From the NCBI GenBank assembly GCA_964543295.1, contig CAZIXA010000005.1, forward strand, positions 1 to 64,000: a stretch of 64,000 nucleotides of DNA, written 5' to 3'. Below the pieces are notes generated by a model. The model had not been told where the DNA came from and made no database searches. It was given only the letters and a program-made list of their open reading frames with translations. This stretch comes from AE-B3B sp964543295 (GTDB taxonomy: Bacteria > Aerophobota > Aerophobia > Aerophobales > AE-B3A). Below, one piece after another: positions 51,877 through 61,419 of this stretch. Numbering within the stretch: position 1 is the stretch's first letter; each line of letters opens with the position of its first letter. A program made the position numbers and the translations under genes.

Positions 51877-53223
51877 TTAAGAAGTTACCTTCCATTCGTT
51901 TTTGAGAAAGCCGGGGATTCTTGCTGCTTCTTCAGGACCAACTAAAACCTTCCAGCCAAAATCCTCTTCTAGTTCAGCTCTAAAGACAGCCACCAGCCCC
52001 GGTATAATTACTGAGTTATGGTTAATTCTCTCCTTAACTTTTTGGAGCTCCAGCGTCTTGCCAATCTTTTCTGCGGACCACTTGTCGCCGGCATAGGCAT
52101 TGAGTACGCCTAAACCTTCTGTTTCTACCACGGAAATATAACTCGGTATCTTACTATTCTCTACTTCTCCTTGAACCGTAAAGTAGCTAAGAGAAAAATT
52201 GGTACTAACCAGTACTGGAGATTGAGGAGTTACCTGCCCAATCTCGTAAAGTTTGGCTTCCACCGCATTAGGAACCTGGGGATCAGTATAAATGTTCTGC
52301 CTTATAGTTAATAAGGGAAGAATCTTCCAGGGCTCTGTCCCTTCCACTACTACGATGCTGCCATACTTACAGATATAGGTAGCCCCCTGAGCTACCTGTT
52401 GGAAAGGATCCTTTTCAGTAACAAAAGTAATGGTTGGATATCCTAGAGGGCGAAATGTCTTCCTTAAAGTCAGCCGCCTGATTCGAGTGAGATCCTGGAG
52501 AGTATCAGCCACCTGAGGGCAGTCAACACTGAGGACAAGATCGTCCACCCCCAGTTTTTTGATTTGCTGGTTAAGATCAACTAGCTCCTCCAAACTTTCT
52601 CCCTTTACGGCAAGAGGAGAGTTATACTTTCTAGCTAATAGTGCCATTTGCTGCCAGTTTTTCCCTGTAGCAGCGTAAATAAGAGGTTTTCTTTCGGCAC
52701 TAACCTCAAGGCTAGCCTCAGCTATCTTGGGATCGGGACTAAGAAGAACAAGAGGAAGGTCACTCGTCTCTTTCACCTTTTTGACCACCCTGGCATATTC
52801 CTCAGGTGAGGTAGAGCTGTGCTCAACTGCTATCAGATCTACTCCAATCTCTTCTCCAACCCGAACAAAATGTAAGTTGTTAATTGCTTCTATCCGACTA
52901 ACCAACTCCTCCTCAGCCATATCGTCTTTAACTTTGACAGCAATTCCAGTAGGATGGTGAAACTTTTCTTGATGTCGGAAAAGAACAGTTTCCTGACCAA
53001 TAAGTACTTCACGATTGTTCTTGCCAATTTTGACCAGCTTCATAGGAGGAGCTGAGGCTTCTGCCAGAGCCGCCTTTCCCTCATCAGATACGTGGGGACA
53101 CTGATCTAAAGAAGCTTTCTTGGCTGCTAACTGCATAGCAAAAGCCATACAAGTAGGAAAATTACAATCCCCACAGTTAGTTTTTGGTAGATTCTTATAG
53201 ATTTCTAATCCGGTTAAAGCCAT
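51877..53223 (-). CDS. acsC: corrinoid iron-sulfur protein large subunit AcsC
   Basis: A 448-residue subunit. The N-terminal [4Fe-4S] domain has Cys 17, 20, 25 and 42 (NCGDCNFPTCMAFAMQLA…QCPH). A central TIM barrel (SSTSPEEYARVVKKV) and a C-terminal cobalamin-binding domain (about 320-448; TNFSLSYFTVQGEVE, then EGLGVLNAYAGDKWSAEKI) follow. It holds the corrinoid that is methylated by AcsE and demethylated by AcsB. AAGGAGG precedes the ATG. Confidence 0.95.
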   Translation of the reverse strand: MALTGLEIYKNLPKTNCGDCNFPTCMAFAMQLAAKKASLDQCPHVSDEGKAALAEASAPPMKLVKIGKNNREVLIGQETVLFRHQEKFHHPTGIAVKVKDDMAEEELVSRIEAINNLHFVRVGEEIGVDLIAVEHSSTSPEEYARVVKKVKETSDLPLVLLSPDPKIAEASLEVSAERKPLIYAATGKNWQQMALLARKYNSPLAVKGESLEELVDLNQQIKKLGVDDLVLSVDCPQVADTLQDLTRIRRLTLRKTFRPLGYPTITFVTEKDPFQQVAQGATYICKYGSIVVVEGTEPWKILPLLTIRQNIYTDPQVPNAVEAKLYEIGQVTPQSPVLVSTNFSLSYFTVQGEVENSKIPSYISVVETEGLGVLNAYAGDKWSAEKIGKTLELQKVKERINHNSVIIPGLVAVFRAELEEDFGWKVLVGPEEAARIPGFLKNEWKVTS

Positions 53224-53241
53224 TTCCCTTCCTCCTTAAAA

Positions 53242-55455
53242 TTACATCATAGGTGGCATGGAGAGAGCCGGATGCTGCTTTTCTTGCAAGAACTTTACCA
53301 GATCTTCAGAGGTCACGGCATCCTTTTCAGTAGCGATTTTATCCATCAGTTCAGGCTCTCCAATTTCAGCCAAACGCTTCTCGAGCCTTTCTTTTATCTC
53401 TTCCTTAAGTTCTTGCGGCATCCAGACAACCCTCCTAATTCCTCCGTCAGCGGAGATAAATTTCTCACTGGTGATGTACACCTTCCCCATCCCAATAAAT
53501 CCGGGAGTCTGTATCCCACCACCCACAGTCCCAGCCATAGTACTGAAGGACATCCCCACCGGGGTCATTCCAGTAAACTCACGATTGACAATCATTACAC
53601 CATTGGTCTCGGGTAGAACGGCCGTAATGCACTCAAAGCAACCACAGCTCGTCATTGGGTCCTCTACTATGGAGTAAGCGTTGAATCTTTCTAAATTTCG
53701 ATTAGATTTGCGTAAAAGATAATCATTCACTCCTTCCCATTGACCTTTCACCGGATCAATACATCTTTCTTTCTTAACCGGCTCATTTGGTCCATGGGGA
53801 TTTAGCTGAAAGGAAGCCTTGCAGTCAAGCCAGGTATAGGCACCGCAGAGGCCTAACCTTTGAGGTGTTACAATACACACATGATTCGGGGCATAACTCT
53901 GACAAAGGATACAGCTATAAAAAATGTCTACATCCTCATCTGTCATTTTTCCAATTCTCTCATCACGCTCTCGATAGATCTTTCTCGCTTCTTCCAGTGG
54001 CTCTGCTAGCTGAGCTTCGTCAGTAATAATCCTTACCTGCACTTTGTCCACAATTTTCGCGTATTCATCATGGATCTTAGCCACGAGAATCTCTCCGAAG
54101 TGTCTTAGTCGAAATCCTTTCTGGAAAGCCTCTTTACTGATGCGAAGCCAGGCAATGGCTCTCTGTCCCATATGGAAAATCCCATTAGCGCAGGAAATAA
54201 ACTCATGGATGCGGCGCTCGAGGACCGTCTCGAAATCCTCCTGAAATTCCCGGCCGGCAACATCGACCAACATCCCCAGGGGCATAGCTGCACCTACCTC
54301 GACTTTATCGACGTCCGGACCGATGATCTCGATCTTCCCGTCTTCAACCTCCTCCATGGGCTTTCCTCTTAAGAGCTCAAATGCAGTGCTGCGTTTTCCT
54401 CCAAATTCAACCTGCATCTGTTCTTTTCTAACTCTTTCTCCCTCAAAGCCTGCTCCATAAGGAACAGGGATGGGAATTTCAGTCACCTTGATCTCTAAAC
54501 CCCTTATCTCAATAGACTTACTCACTATTTTGTCCCGGGGAATGTTGGAAACCACGTGCTCATATGTACAAATTCCCGTGGGCAAAATCTGGGGAAGATC
54601 TACGTCTGAGATGACCGGAAAACCAAAGTTAATAGCTCCGGCTGCCGTGGCATACTTTTCATCAGTTATCACCTGATCCTCATCTACTCCGGGATCGACA
54701 CCCAGAGCTAGAACAAAGGCATGAACTCTCGCTTTATTATAAAGGAGAATTTCTCTTGCCTTGGCTAAATTTCCCGGTTTAACTCCCCCAAAGGTCATGG
54801 CTGCTCGGGCGGCAAAATTCAGTGAATGCACCGCCGCACTGGTATCTTTCCCATAGGGGACAAGGAAAGTATCCCAGTTCATCTCGATCCCTTCCTCAGC
54901 TAACTGTTCAGCCATACTCCTGCCGTTGGAACTCGAGGCCATAAAGACGAGAATATTTTTCTCCTGCAAGGCACGAGCCAATTGAACCGCTTCTTCATTA
55001 GTAGGAAGAGCTCCTGCACAGGCAGCAAATCCAGGCATTCTTCCGTCTACCAGTTTGATTCCCTGAGTTCGGAGGATAGCGTCATCGGTAAACCCTAGCC
55101 ATATTCCCTTCGGTTCATCCCCGGTTAAGTATTTCAAAGCCTCAATAGCTTCTTCAGCTATGAGAGTAGCTATTCCAGCATCTAAAGCATTTCCCAGATA
55201 GGGCAGCCACAATTTCTTACCTGGTTCCGGAGGCAAAAGTCGCCTTGCTTCCTTGAGAGCCCTTCCCAAGTCCTGGAGGGTCTTAACCTCCATCCCTATA
55301 AGAGAATAGATAACGGGAAGGTAATAAGCTGTGTTGGGAAAAGCTACCTTCTCATCCGGTCCTTTTTCCTCAATGAGTTTATTTAATTTTTCTTCGGCCT
55401 CTTTGACGTACTTATGTGCTCCTCTAATAGCCGCCGAAGCAATTATTTTTGACAT
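53242..55455 (-). CDS. acsB: acetyl-CoA synthase AcsB
   Basis: A 737-residue bacterial-type enzyme (Moorella form is 729) that joins CO, a methyl group and CoA. The A-cluster cysteines are in CILCQSYAPNHVC and GLCGAY (about 513-535), and the Ni-binding CGC is in TSCGCFECI (about 601-603). The N-terminal domain that contacts the CO dehydrogenase is present (bacterial type, not the short archaeal CdhC). 18 bp upstream of acsC; 136 bp after cooS, a gap without recognisable signals. Confidence 0.96.
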   Translation of the reverse strand: MSKIIASAAIRGAHKYVKEAEEKLNKLIEEKGPDEKVAFPNTAYYLPVIYSLIGMEVKTLQDLGRALKEARRLLPPEPGKKLWLPYLGNALDAGIATLIAEEAIEALKYLTGDEPKGIWLGFTDDAILRTQGIKLVDGRMPGFAACAGALPTNEEAVQLARALQEKNILVFMASSSNGRSMAEQLAEEGIEMNWDTFLVPYGKDTSAAVHSLNFAARAAMTFGGVKPGNLAKAREILLYNKARVHAFVLALGVDPGVDEDQVITDEKYATAAGAINFGFPVISDVDLPQILPTGICTYEHVVSNIPRDKIVSKSIEIRGLEIKVTEIPIPVPYGAGFEGERVRKEQMQVEFGGKRSTAFELLRGKPMEEVEDGKIEIIGPDVDKVEVGAAMPLGMLVDVAGREFQEDFETVLERRIHEFISCANGIFHMGQRAIAWLRISKEAFQKGFRLRHFGEILVAKIHDEYAKIVDKVQVRIITDEAQLAEPLEEARKIYRERDERIGKMTDEDVDIFYSCILCQSYAPNHVCIVTPQRLGLCGAYTWLDCKASFQLNPHGPNEPVKKERCIDPVKGQWEGVNDYLLRKSNRNLERFNAYSIVEDPMTSCGCFECITAVLPETNGVMIVNREFTGMTPVGMSFSTMAGTVGGGIQTPGFIGMGKVYITSEKFISADGGIRRVVWMPQELKEEIKERLEKRLAEIGEPELMDKIATEKDAVTSEDLVKFLQEKQHPALSMPPMM

Positions 55456-55591
55456 ATCCCTTCCTCCCTCTTAGTTAGAAAATCTTTTTCTATTCAGCAA
55501 CCCTTATCTTCTCTTAGGTTTTTTCCTCACGAGAGGCAGATGCTAAAAAAGATACCTCTTACCCATCTCTTTTTTTCTGAAGAATTTATCT

Positions 55592-57490
55592 TTATTCATA
55601 CATCATCGGTTTTAGCTTTAAAGCCTTGCGTTTTTTATTCATATGCTCAATCATCAAGTGAGCAGCTTTTATAGGATCAGACTCAAAAGCAAACTTTCCT
55701 CCCACCATCTCCTCCAGACCCCCACATACAAGGTCAGTGACGTTTTTTGATCCCAGAATAGGATGAGGGGTCCCAAAAACGGTAAAGACTCCGGAGGCTA
55801 CAAAATAAAACCCGATGGAAATAGCCTTCTCGCTCATCCACTCCGGAGCTGCACCGGCTACGGGCAGGTCGCTGATATCCCCTCCCAGCCCCCCTTCGTT
55901 CACTACATTGGTTAGAGTAATTAAGATGCGACTATTATCTACACAGGATCCAACATGCAAAATGGGAGGAATTCCTACCGCCTCACAGATCTCCTGAAGG
56001 CCCTTACCCGCATATTTGAAAGCTGTCTCCGGCTGAAGTAATCCCGCCTCAGCATCGGCAATAGCCGAGCAGCCCGTTACCACCACCAGTACATCATTTT
56101 TAATTAGCTCCTTAGCCATCTCTATATGAGAATAGTTATGTCTTATATTGGGATTATTACAACCCACCACGCCAGCCACTCCCCTTAATCTTCCCTGAAT
56201 GATAGCATCGTTGAGAGGTCGATAAGTAGCTCTATATCTTCCTCCCAGGAAATTGAATACGCTTTCTGCAGTAAACCCAGCTACCAGATCCTGGTTTTCC
56301 TTAGGTATCTCCACCCCGTTTTTATTCCTATTTTTATAGTTCTGGACTGCTAGCTTAAGGATCTCTTTGGCCGTCTCATAGGCTCTTTCTTCTTGAAATT
56401 CAATATGAGTTACTCCGGGAAACTTACATTTAGGCGAGGTAGTAACGAGTTTAGTATGAAAACAACTAGCCACACTGGCTAGGGCCGGCATCAGACATTG
56501 GACGTCCACCATCATTACTTCCACTGCTCCGGTAATGAGGGCCAGTTCCTGCTGGAGAAAGTTTCCTGCTACGGGGATGCCATGTCGCATAAGAATCTCG
56601 TTAGAGGTACAGCAGATTCCCGCAATATTGATACCCTTAGCTCCATTCTGTTTAATTAAGTCGAGAAGTTCAGGGTCATGACTTGCCTCTACCACTACCT
56701 CAGAAAGAGTAGGCTCATGTCCATGTACCACTACATTGACCTCATCTTCGGCCAGAACTCCCAGATTTGATCTGGCCGTAAGAGGCTCCGGGGTCCCAAA
56801 GAGAACATCGGAAAGTTCGGTAGCTATCATAGAACCTCCCCAGCCATCGCTGAGAGCAACTCTCAGGCCATGGGTAAGGATATTTCTATAGTCATTCCCC
56901 ACACCCATGTGAGTGCGATGCATCATCTCCACTATCTCTCTATCCACACCTCGGGGTAGAATTCCCAGTTTTTTCCATAGCTGGACCCGTTTCTTAGGGG
57001 CTCTTAGGGCCATTCTAAGCTCGCCGTGCTGCTGGCCGAATTCACTTAACGCCTTATTTGCTAGATCCTCTGCTATCTCTTCTTTTTTTCTTCCTTCCAC
57101 CTTTATCCCATATTCGGCAGCTAAAGCGACCAGTTTTTCCTCATCTTTAATTTTATACGCACTTGCCTTCCCCTGAGCGGCTAAAAGTAAGGCATGGGCA
57201 ACATCACGGCCATGATCAGAATGAGCGGCAGCTCCACCCACAATCATTCTGGCTAGGTTTCTAGCCACAATAGTATCGGCAGTGGCGCCGCAGACACCTT
57301 GTTCAGCCTTTTTGGTGATACGGCAAGGGCCCATATTGCAGATTCGACAGCAGATACCCTGTTGACCAAACTTACATCCAGGGCGCATTACCTCGAATCT
57401 ATCCCAAACAGTCACAATATTTTGTTCTTTTGCTCTCTTTAGTAATTTTTGGGTAGCTGGATCTACCGAGCGCTCTTTAGTCTGGTCCAT
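55592..57490 (-). CDS. acsA: anaerobic carbon monoxide dehydrogenase CooS/AcsA
   Basis: A 632-residue Ni-Fe catalytic subunit oxidising CO or reducing CO2. The N-terminal cysteine block GQQGICCRICNMGPCRITKK provides D- and B-cluster ligands; C-cluster residues lie in NIAGICCTSNEIL, VDVQCLMPAL, VGCNNPN, VTGCSAI and HVGSCVDNSR. Start 57490 (MDQTKERSVDP) is preferred over the longer frame to 57520, with GGAGGAAAAG upstream. It overlaps cooC by 14 nt. Supplies CO through a tunnel to AcsB. Confidence 0.95.
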   Translation of the reverse strand: MDQTKERSVDPATQKLLKRAKEQNIVTVWDRFEVMRPGCKFGQQGICCRICNMGPCRITKKAEQGVCGATADTIVARNLARMIVGGAAAHSDHGRDVAHALLLAAQGKASAYKIKDEEKLVALAAEYGIKVEGRKKEEIAEDLANKALSEFGQQHGELRMALRAPKKRVQLWKKLGILPRGVDREIVEMMHRTHMGVGNDYRNILTHGLRVALSDGWGGSMIATELSDVLFGTPEPLTARSNLGVLAEDEVNVVVHGHEPTLSEVVVEASHDPELLDLIKQNGAKGINIAGICCTSNEILMRHGIPVAGNFLQQELALITGAVEVMMVDVQCLMPALASVASCFHTKLVTTSPKCKFPGVTHIEFQEERAYETAKEILKLAVQNYKNRNKNGVEIPKENQDLVAGFTAESVFNFLGGRYRATYRPLNDAIIQGRLRGVAGVVGCNNPNIRHNYSHIEMAKELIKNDVLVVVTGCSAIADAEAGLLQPETAFKYAGKGLQEICEAVGIPPILHVGSCVDNSRILITLTNVVNEGGLGGDISDLPVAGAAPEWMSEKAISIGFYFVASGVFTVFGTPHPILGSKNVTDLVCGGLEEMVGGKFAFESDPIKAAHLMIEHMNKKRKALKLKPMMYE

Positions 57491-58259
57491 ATTCAATCTT
57501 TTCCTCCATTTTGTCAGCAATCTTTTTTATCTCCGGTAAAATATCTTTGTTTAAATCAAAGAGTGAAACATTAGCCAGGTCCGCCTCCACAATTTTTTCC
57601 TCATAGGGAATGAAGCCTAAAAACTGAAAGTCTGGCATATTACTAATGAGAAACTTTCGGTCAGAATCAGTTCTGAATTTATTTCCTACTGCCACGATAT
57701 TCTCTATTCCTATGTCTTTAGCCAGATCTTTAATGCGATAAGCGGTCTGGATACTTCGCCTTCCTGGCTCTACGACTACGATTAATTGATCCACTCCCCT
57801 GGCTGTTCCTCTTCCCAGGTGCTCTATTCCTGCTTCCATATCCAAAATAACCACTTCTTCACGTTCGAGCATTAAATGGCTTAATAAGGCTCTTAAAAAA
57901 GCATTTTCTGGACAGGTACAGCCCAATCCTCCTCCTCTTACCGTGCCCATCACCATCAAGTTTATTCCCTTGTAATGGACAAAGTACTTCTCAGGAATAT
58001 CATCAACCCTGGGATTTAGTTTAAAATAAGGATTTAGGCTGCCAACCTTGGCATGAGTTCTTTCTTCTATTAGTTTCTTTAGCTTAATTAAAGGCTTTAT
58101 TCTGGAGGGGTTAGGGAATCCCAGAGTAAGAGCGAGGTTGGCGTCGGGGTCAGCATCTATAGCAAAGACTTTCTTTCCCTCACGAGAAAACTCACTAGCC
58201 AAACCAGCGGCCAGGGTAGTCTTCCCTACTCCTCCCTTACCGGTTATAGCAATTTTCAT
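57477..58259 (-). CDS. cooC: CO dehydrogenase maturation ATPase CooC
   Basis: A 260-residue MinD-like ATPase that inserts nickel into the C-cluster. Deviant Walker A ITGKGGVGKTTLAAGLA is near 5-21, and the metal-binding CxC is in GLGCTCPENAFLRALL (about 112). The Asp of DIDADPDAN-like DADPDANLAL and DMEAGIEHLGRGT are typical. Start MKIAITGKGG at 58259 by family; ATG 58265 is equally possible. First gene of the acs operon, with its own promoter. Confidence 0.93.
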   Translation of the reverse strand: MKIAITGKGGVGKTTLAAGLASEFSREGKKVFAIDADPDANLALTLGFPNPSRIKPLIKLKKLIEERTHAKVGSLNPYFKLNPRVDDIPEKYFVHYKGINLMVMGTVRGGGLGCTCPENAFLRALLSHLMLEREEVVILDMEAGIEHLGRGTARGVDQLIVVVEPGRRSIQTAYRIKDLAKDIGIENIVAVGNKFRTDSDRKFLISNMPDFQFLGFIPYEEKIVEADLANVSLFDLNKDILPEIKKIADKMEEKIEYGPD

Positions 58260-58296
58260 CGCCATTTTCCTCGGACTATCAAGGCAAAATCCTTCT

Positions 58297-58324
58297 ATTT
58301 TATCATCCCTTCCGATCTTGTCAA
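58297..58324 (-). promoter_or_regulatory. promoter of the cooC-acs operon
   Basis: On the minus strand TTGACA (58324-58319), a 16-bp spacer and TAAAAT (58302-58297), 37 bp before cooC. It lies in the rnfB-cooC gap, so the acs genes can be transcribed apart from rnfAB. Confidence 0.72.
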
Positions 58325-58428
58325 GGGCTGAACAAGCTTGGAAATCCTTATAGAGCCCGAAACTGCAAGCTTGTAATTATTTTCACAAGGTCCAATAAAA
58401 AAAACTTCCACCCCTGGTTCCTCATAAA

Positions 58429-59232
58429 TCAGCAAAGTGAATTCAGGGATATTGCTCCGGTGGGGCATCTTTGGGCACATACACCACATGATTGACAATT
58501 CCTCTGGTCGATCACGGCCAGATTATTCTGTAGCTCACAAGCATCAAAGGGGCAAACCTTAACGCATAAACCGCAAGCTATACAAGCCTTTTTACAAACC
58601 TTCCTGGCTTTTTTTCCTTTGTCTAAAGAAGAACAGACAACCCGGTAATGTGGCTCTCCATACAAAACCTCGAGAGTGATTAGATTTCTAGGACACGCCT
58701 TGACACAATTTCCACATCCAGTACATTTAGCAGTGTCGATCCGGGGTAGACCCCCATGCATGCTAATAGCATCAAATGGGCAGGAAGCCTGGCAATCACC
58801 ATAACCCAGGCAACCATACCCACAGGCTAGATCTCCTCCCATCAGTAGATCGGCTGCCTGGCAGTTTTTTACTCCTTCGTATTCTGCTTTTTTTCCCCTC
58901 TCCGAATGTAAAGCTCCGCAGTGAAGCACAGCCACCTTACTCTGAGTAGAGCCTGACTCTACTCCCATTAAAGCAGCTATTTTTTGCCCCACTTCATTTC
59001 CACCTGCGATACAGGCGCTGGCTAAAGCCTCTCCCTTAACAATTGCTTCTGCCAGACTGCGACAACTAGCACGTCCACATGCTCCGCAGTTAACACCGGG
59101 CAGATATCCTAGAATTTGCTCCACCCGGGGGTCTTCTTCCACTTTTAATTTCTTGTGAGCCACAGACAAAAATAGAGCAAAGACAGCCGCCAGTCCTCCC
59201 ATGCTCAATGTGGAAAGCAAGATTAAATTCAT
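58429..59232 (-). CDS. rnfB: Rnf complex iron-sulfur subunit RnfB
   Basis: A 267-residue membrane-anchored subunit that takes electrons from ferredoxin. An N-terminal span (LILLSTLSMGGLAAVFALFL) is followed by the [4Fe-4S] domain PGVNCGACGRASC and four further cluster motifs: CGYGCLGYGDCQASC, CTGCGNCVKAC, CIACGLCVKVC and CQSCGVCAQRC. That is five clusters against three in E. coli RnfB, as in anaerobe-type versions. 11 bp after rnfA. No rnfC, D, G or E in the window. Confidence 0.92.
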   Translation of the reverse strand: MNLILLSTLSMGGLAAVFALFLSVAHKKLKVEEDPRVEQILGYLPGVNCGACGRASCRSLAEAIVKGEALASACIAGGNEVGQKIAALMGVESGSTQSKVAVLHCGALHSERGKKAEYEGVKNCQAADLLMGGDLACGYGCLGYGDCQASCPFDAISMHGGLPRIDTAKCTGCGNCVKACPRNLITLEVLYGEPHYRVVCSSLDKGKKARKVCKKACIACGLCVKVCPFDACELQNNLAVIDQRNCQSCGVCAQRCPTGAISLNSLC

Positions 59233-59243
59233 TTTTCGCTTTT

Positions 59244-59822
59244 TTAACTGCCGATGAGGCCGGTAAACCCCATAAAAGCTAGAGCCAGTAGGCCAGCCGT
59301 AATCAAGGTAATGGCAGCCCCTTTGAGAGGTTCAGGAACCTCAGCAAAGTCCAATTGTTCTCTAATTCCGGCCATCATCCACATAACTAGAGTGAATCCT
59401 AAACCGGCTCCAAAGCCAAAAACGATGCTCTCAATAAAGCCATAATTCCTCAAGGGAATAAAAAGAGCTACGAAGAATATGGCACAATTGGTAGTAATAA
59501 GGGGGAGGTATATCCCTAAAGACCGGTAAAGACCGGGGCTTACTTTACGAATAAACATCTCTATTAGCTGCACCAGTGAGGCAATAACCAGAATAGCCGT
59601 GACATACTGTAAGAAAGGAAGATGGAATTGAACTAGAATAAAGTGGTTCACCAGCCAGATAATAGTAGCGGTCAAGGTCATAACAAAGGTAGTCGCGAAG
59701 CCCATAGCCACGGCAGATTCTATTCTTCCCGTTACTCCCAAAAAAGGACAGATGCCTAAAAAGTATCTTAAAACGAAGTTATTAACTAAAGCCGCGCTAA
59801 GGAAAAGCAAGATAAACTTCAT
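59244..59822 (-). CDS. rnfA: Rnf complex membrane subunit RnfA
   Basis: A 192-residue six-span subunit of the ion-pumping ferredoxin:NAD oxidoreductase. LLFLSAALVNNFVLRYFLGI, CPFLGV and LPLITTNCAIFFVAL are RnfA hallmarks; the two half-repeat Cys residues (CPFLG, TNCA) bind the membrane iron centre. It overlaps the pyrG stop by 4 nt, an unusual coupling, since rnfA normally follows rnfE. Confidence 0.93.
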   Translation of the reverse strand: MKFILLFLSAALVNNFVLRYFLGICPFLGVTGRIESAVAMGFATTFVMTLTATIIWLVNHFILVQFHLPFLQYVTAILVIASLVQLIEMFIRKVSPGLYRSLGIYLPLITTNCAIFFVALFIPLRNYGFIESIVFGFGAGLGFTLVMWMMAGIREQLDFAEVPEPLKGAAITLITAGLLALAFMGFTGLIGS

Positions 59823-61408
59823 ATCATAGCTGCTTTGACAAAGTCCCTGAACAAAGGATGGGGAGATTGGGGGTGGGACTGAAATTCAGGGTGAAACTGG
59901 ACCGCCACGAACCAGGGATGATCAGAAATTTCAATGATTTCCACCAGGTCTTTCTGGCGAAAGACACCTGTCACCCTTAATCCCATCTGCCCAAAAAGCT
60001 GACGATACTCATTGTTAAACTCATACCGGTGGCGGTGGCGCTCGTAAACTAAGGTCCTTCCGTAAGCCCGGGAACTATAACTATCCGGGTCCAATCGGCA
60101 GGGGTAAGCACCCAATCTCATAGTGCCACCCTTGTCCCTTATATTTTTTTGTTCTGGTAAAAGGTCTATCACAGCATAAGAGGTATCAGGGTCAAACTCT
60201 GTTGAGTTAGCACCTTTTAAGCCGGCCACATTTCGGGCAAACTCAATAGTAGCACATTGCATTCCCAGACAAATTCCTAGAAAGGGAATTTTCTCTTCTC
60301 GAGCATACTGGATGGCTCTTATCTTTCCTTTCATCCCTCGGGAACCAAATCCACCAGGAACCAGAATCCCTTTCACCGAGCCCAGATATTTTGGTGGATC
60401 GGCCTCGAGCTCCTCTGCTTCTAGCCACACCACCTTAACCCTTACCTCATTGGCAGCCCCGGCATGAATAAAAGCCTCACGTATACTTTTATAGGCATCT
60501 TTCATTTTTACATACTTACCCACCACAGCAATCCTTGTTTCCTGGTCAGGATTATTGACCTTTTCCACCCATTTTCGCCAGCTATCCAAACTCTTTTTGG
60601 GAATGGAAAGACCCAATTTTTGCAAAATATTGTCGGTCAATCCTTCAGTGTCGAAGCGAAGAGGGACCTCGTAGATATTATCTACATCAATAGCCTGGAT
60701 AACATCTTTAGGTTCTACATTACAGAAAAGAGAGATCTTCCCCTTTGCCTCAGAAGTTAAGGGAATTCGAGTTCTACAGAGAATTAAATCCGGCTGAATT
60801 CCTATCTCCCGGAGTCTGCCCACACTGTGCTGAGTTGGTTTAGTTTTAAGTTCATCCGAAGAAGCGACATACGGAAGAAGAGTTAGATGGATAAATAAGG
60901 TACTTTCCTTACCCATCTTGAGACGAAACTGTCTTATTGCTTCCAGGAAGGGAAGGGATTCGATATCTCCCACTGTTCCTCCTATTTCAGTGATGACTAC
61001 TTCGGCCCTATCTTTTTCGGCCACCTTTTTTATCCTCTGCTGTATCTCATCGGTGATATGAGGAACTACCTGGATGGTCCTTCCCAGATATTCGCCCCGC
61101 CTTTCCTTCTCGATCACGGCACTATAAATCTGACCAGTAGTTGCATTGTTATGAGATGATAACTCAATATCCACAAAACGCTCATAATGACCCAAATCAA
61201 GATCGGTCTCGGCTCCGTCCCTAGTGACAAACACCTCTCCGTGTTGATAAGGATTCATTGTTCCTGGATCTACATTGATATAAGGATCAAATTTAAGCAT
61301 ACTTACCTTCAGGCCCCGTGATTTAAGAAGAGCTCCAATGGAAGCTGAGGCTATTCCCTTACCGAGGGAAGAAAGAACCCCTCCCGTGACAAAGATAAAC
61401 TTGGTCAT
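59819..61408 (-). CDS. pyrG: CTP synthase
   Basis: A 529-residue enzyme making CTP from UTP, ATP and glutamine. The synthase domain (1-265) begins KFIFVTGGVLSSLGKGIASA, with DPYINVDPGTMNP and ITEIGGTVGDIESLPFLEA. The glutaminase domain has PGGFGSRG, nucleophile Cys in FLGICLGMQ (about 382) and the His/Glu of VQFHPEF. Start 61408 by family. CTP is also the substrate of CDP-alcohol chemistry encoded at 47.5 kb, but there is no linkage. Confidence 0.96.
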   Translation of the reverse strand: MTKFIFVTGGVLSSLGKGIASASIGALLKSRGLKVSMLKFDPYINVDPGTMNPYQHGEVFVTRDGAETDLDLGHYERFVDIELSSHNNATTGQIYSAVIEKERRGEYLGRTIQVVPHITDEIQQRIKKVAEKDRAEVVITEIGGTVGDIESLPFLEAIRQFRLKMGKESTLFIHLTLLPYVASSDELKTKPTQHSVGRLREIGIQPDLILCRTRIPLTSEAKGKISLFCNVEPKDVIQAIDVDNIYEVPLRFDTEGLTDNILQKLGLSIPKKSLDSWRKWVEKVNNPDQETRIAVVGKYVKMKDAYKSIREAFIHAGAANEVRVKVVWLEAEELEADPPKYLGSVKGILVPGGFGSRGMKGKIRAIQYAREEKIPFLGICLGMQCATIEFARNVAGLKGANSTEFDPDTSYAVIDLLPEQKNIRDKGGTMRLGAYPCRLDPDSYSSRAYGRTLVYERHRHRYEFNNEYRQLFGQMGLRVTGVFRQKDLVEIIEISDHPWFVAVQFHPEFQSHPQSPHPLFRDFVKAAMI

Positions 61409-61419
61409 CCTCACCCCAA

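Noticed and set aside
53258..53677. 139-residue plus-strand frame opposite acsB
   Set aside because: It is antisense to the conserved C-terminal domain of acetyl-CoA synthase; serine-rich composition is typical of a shadow frame.
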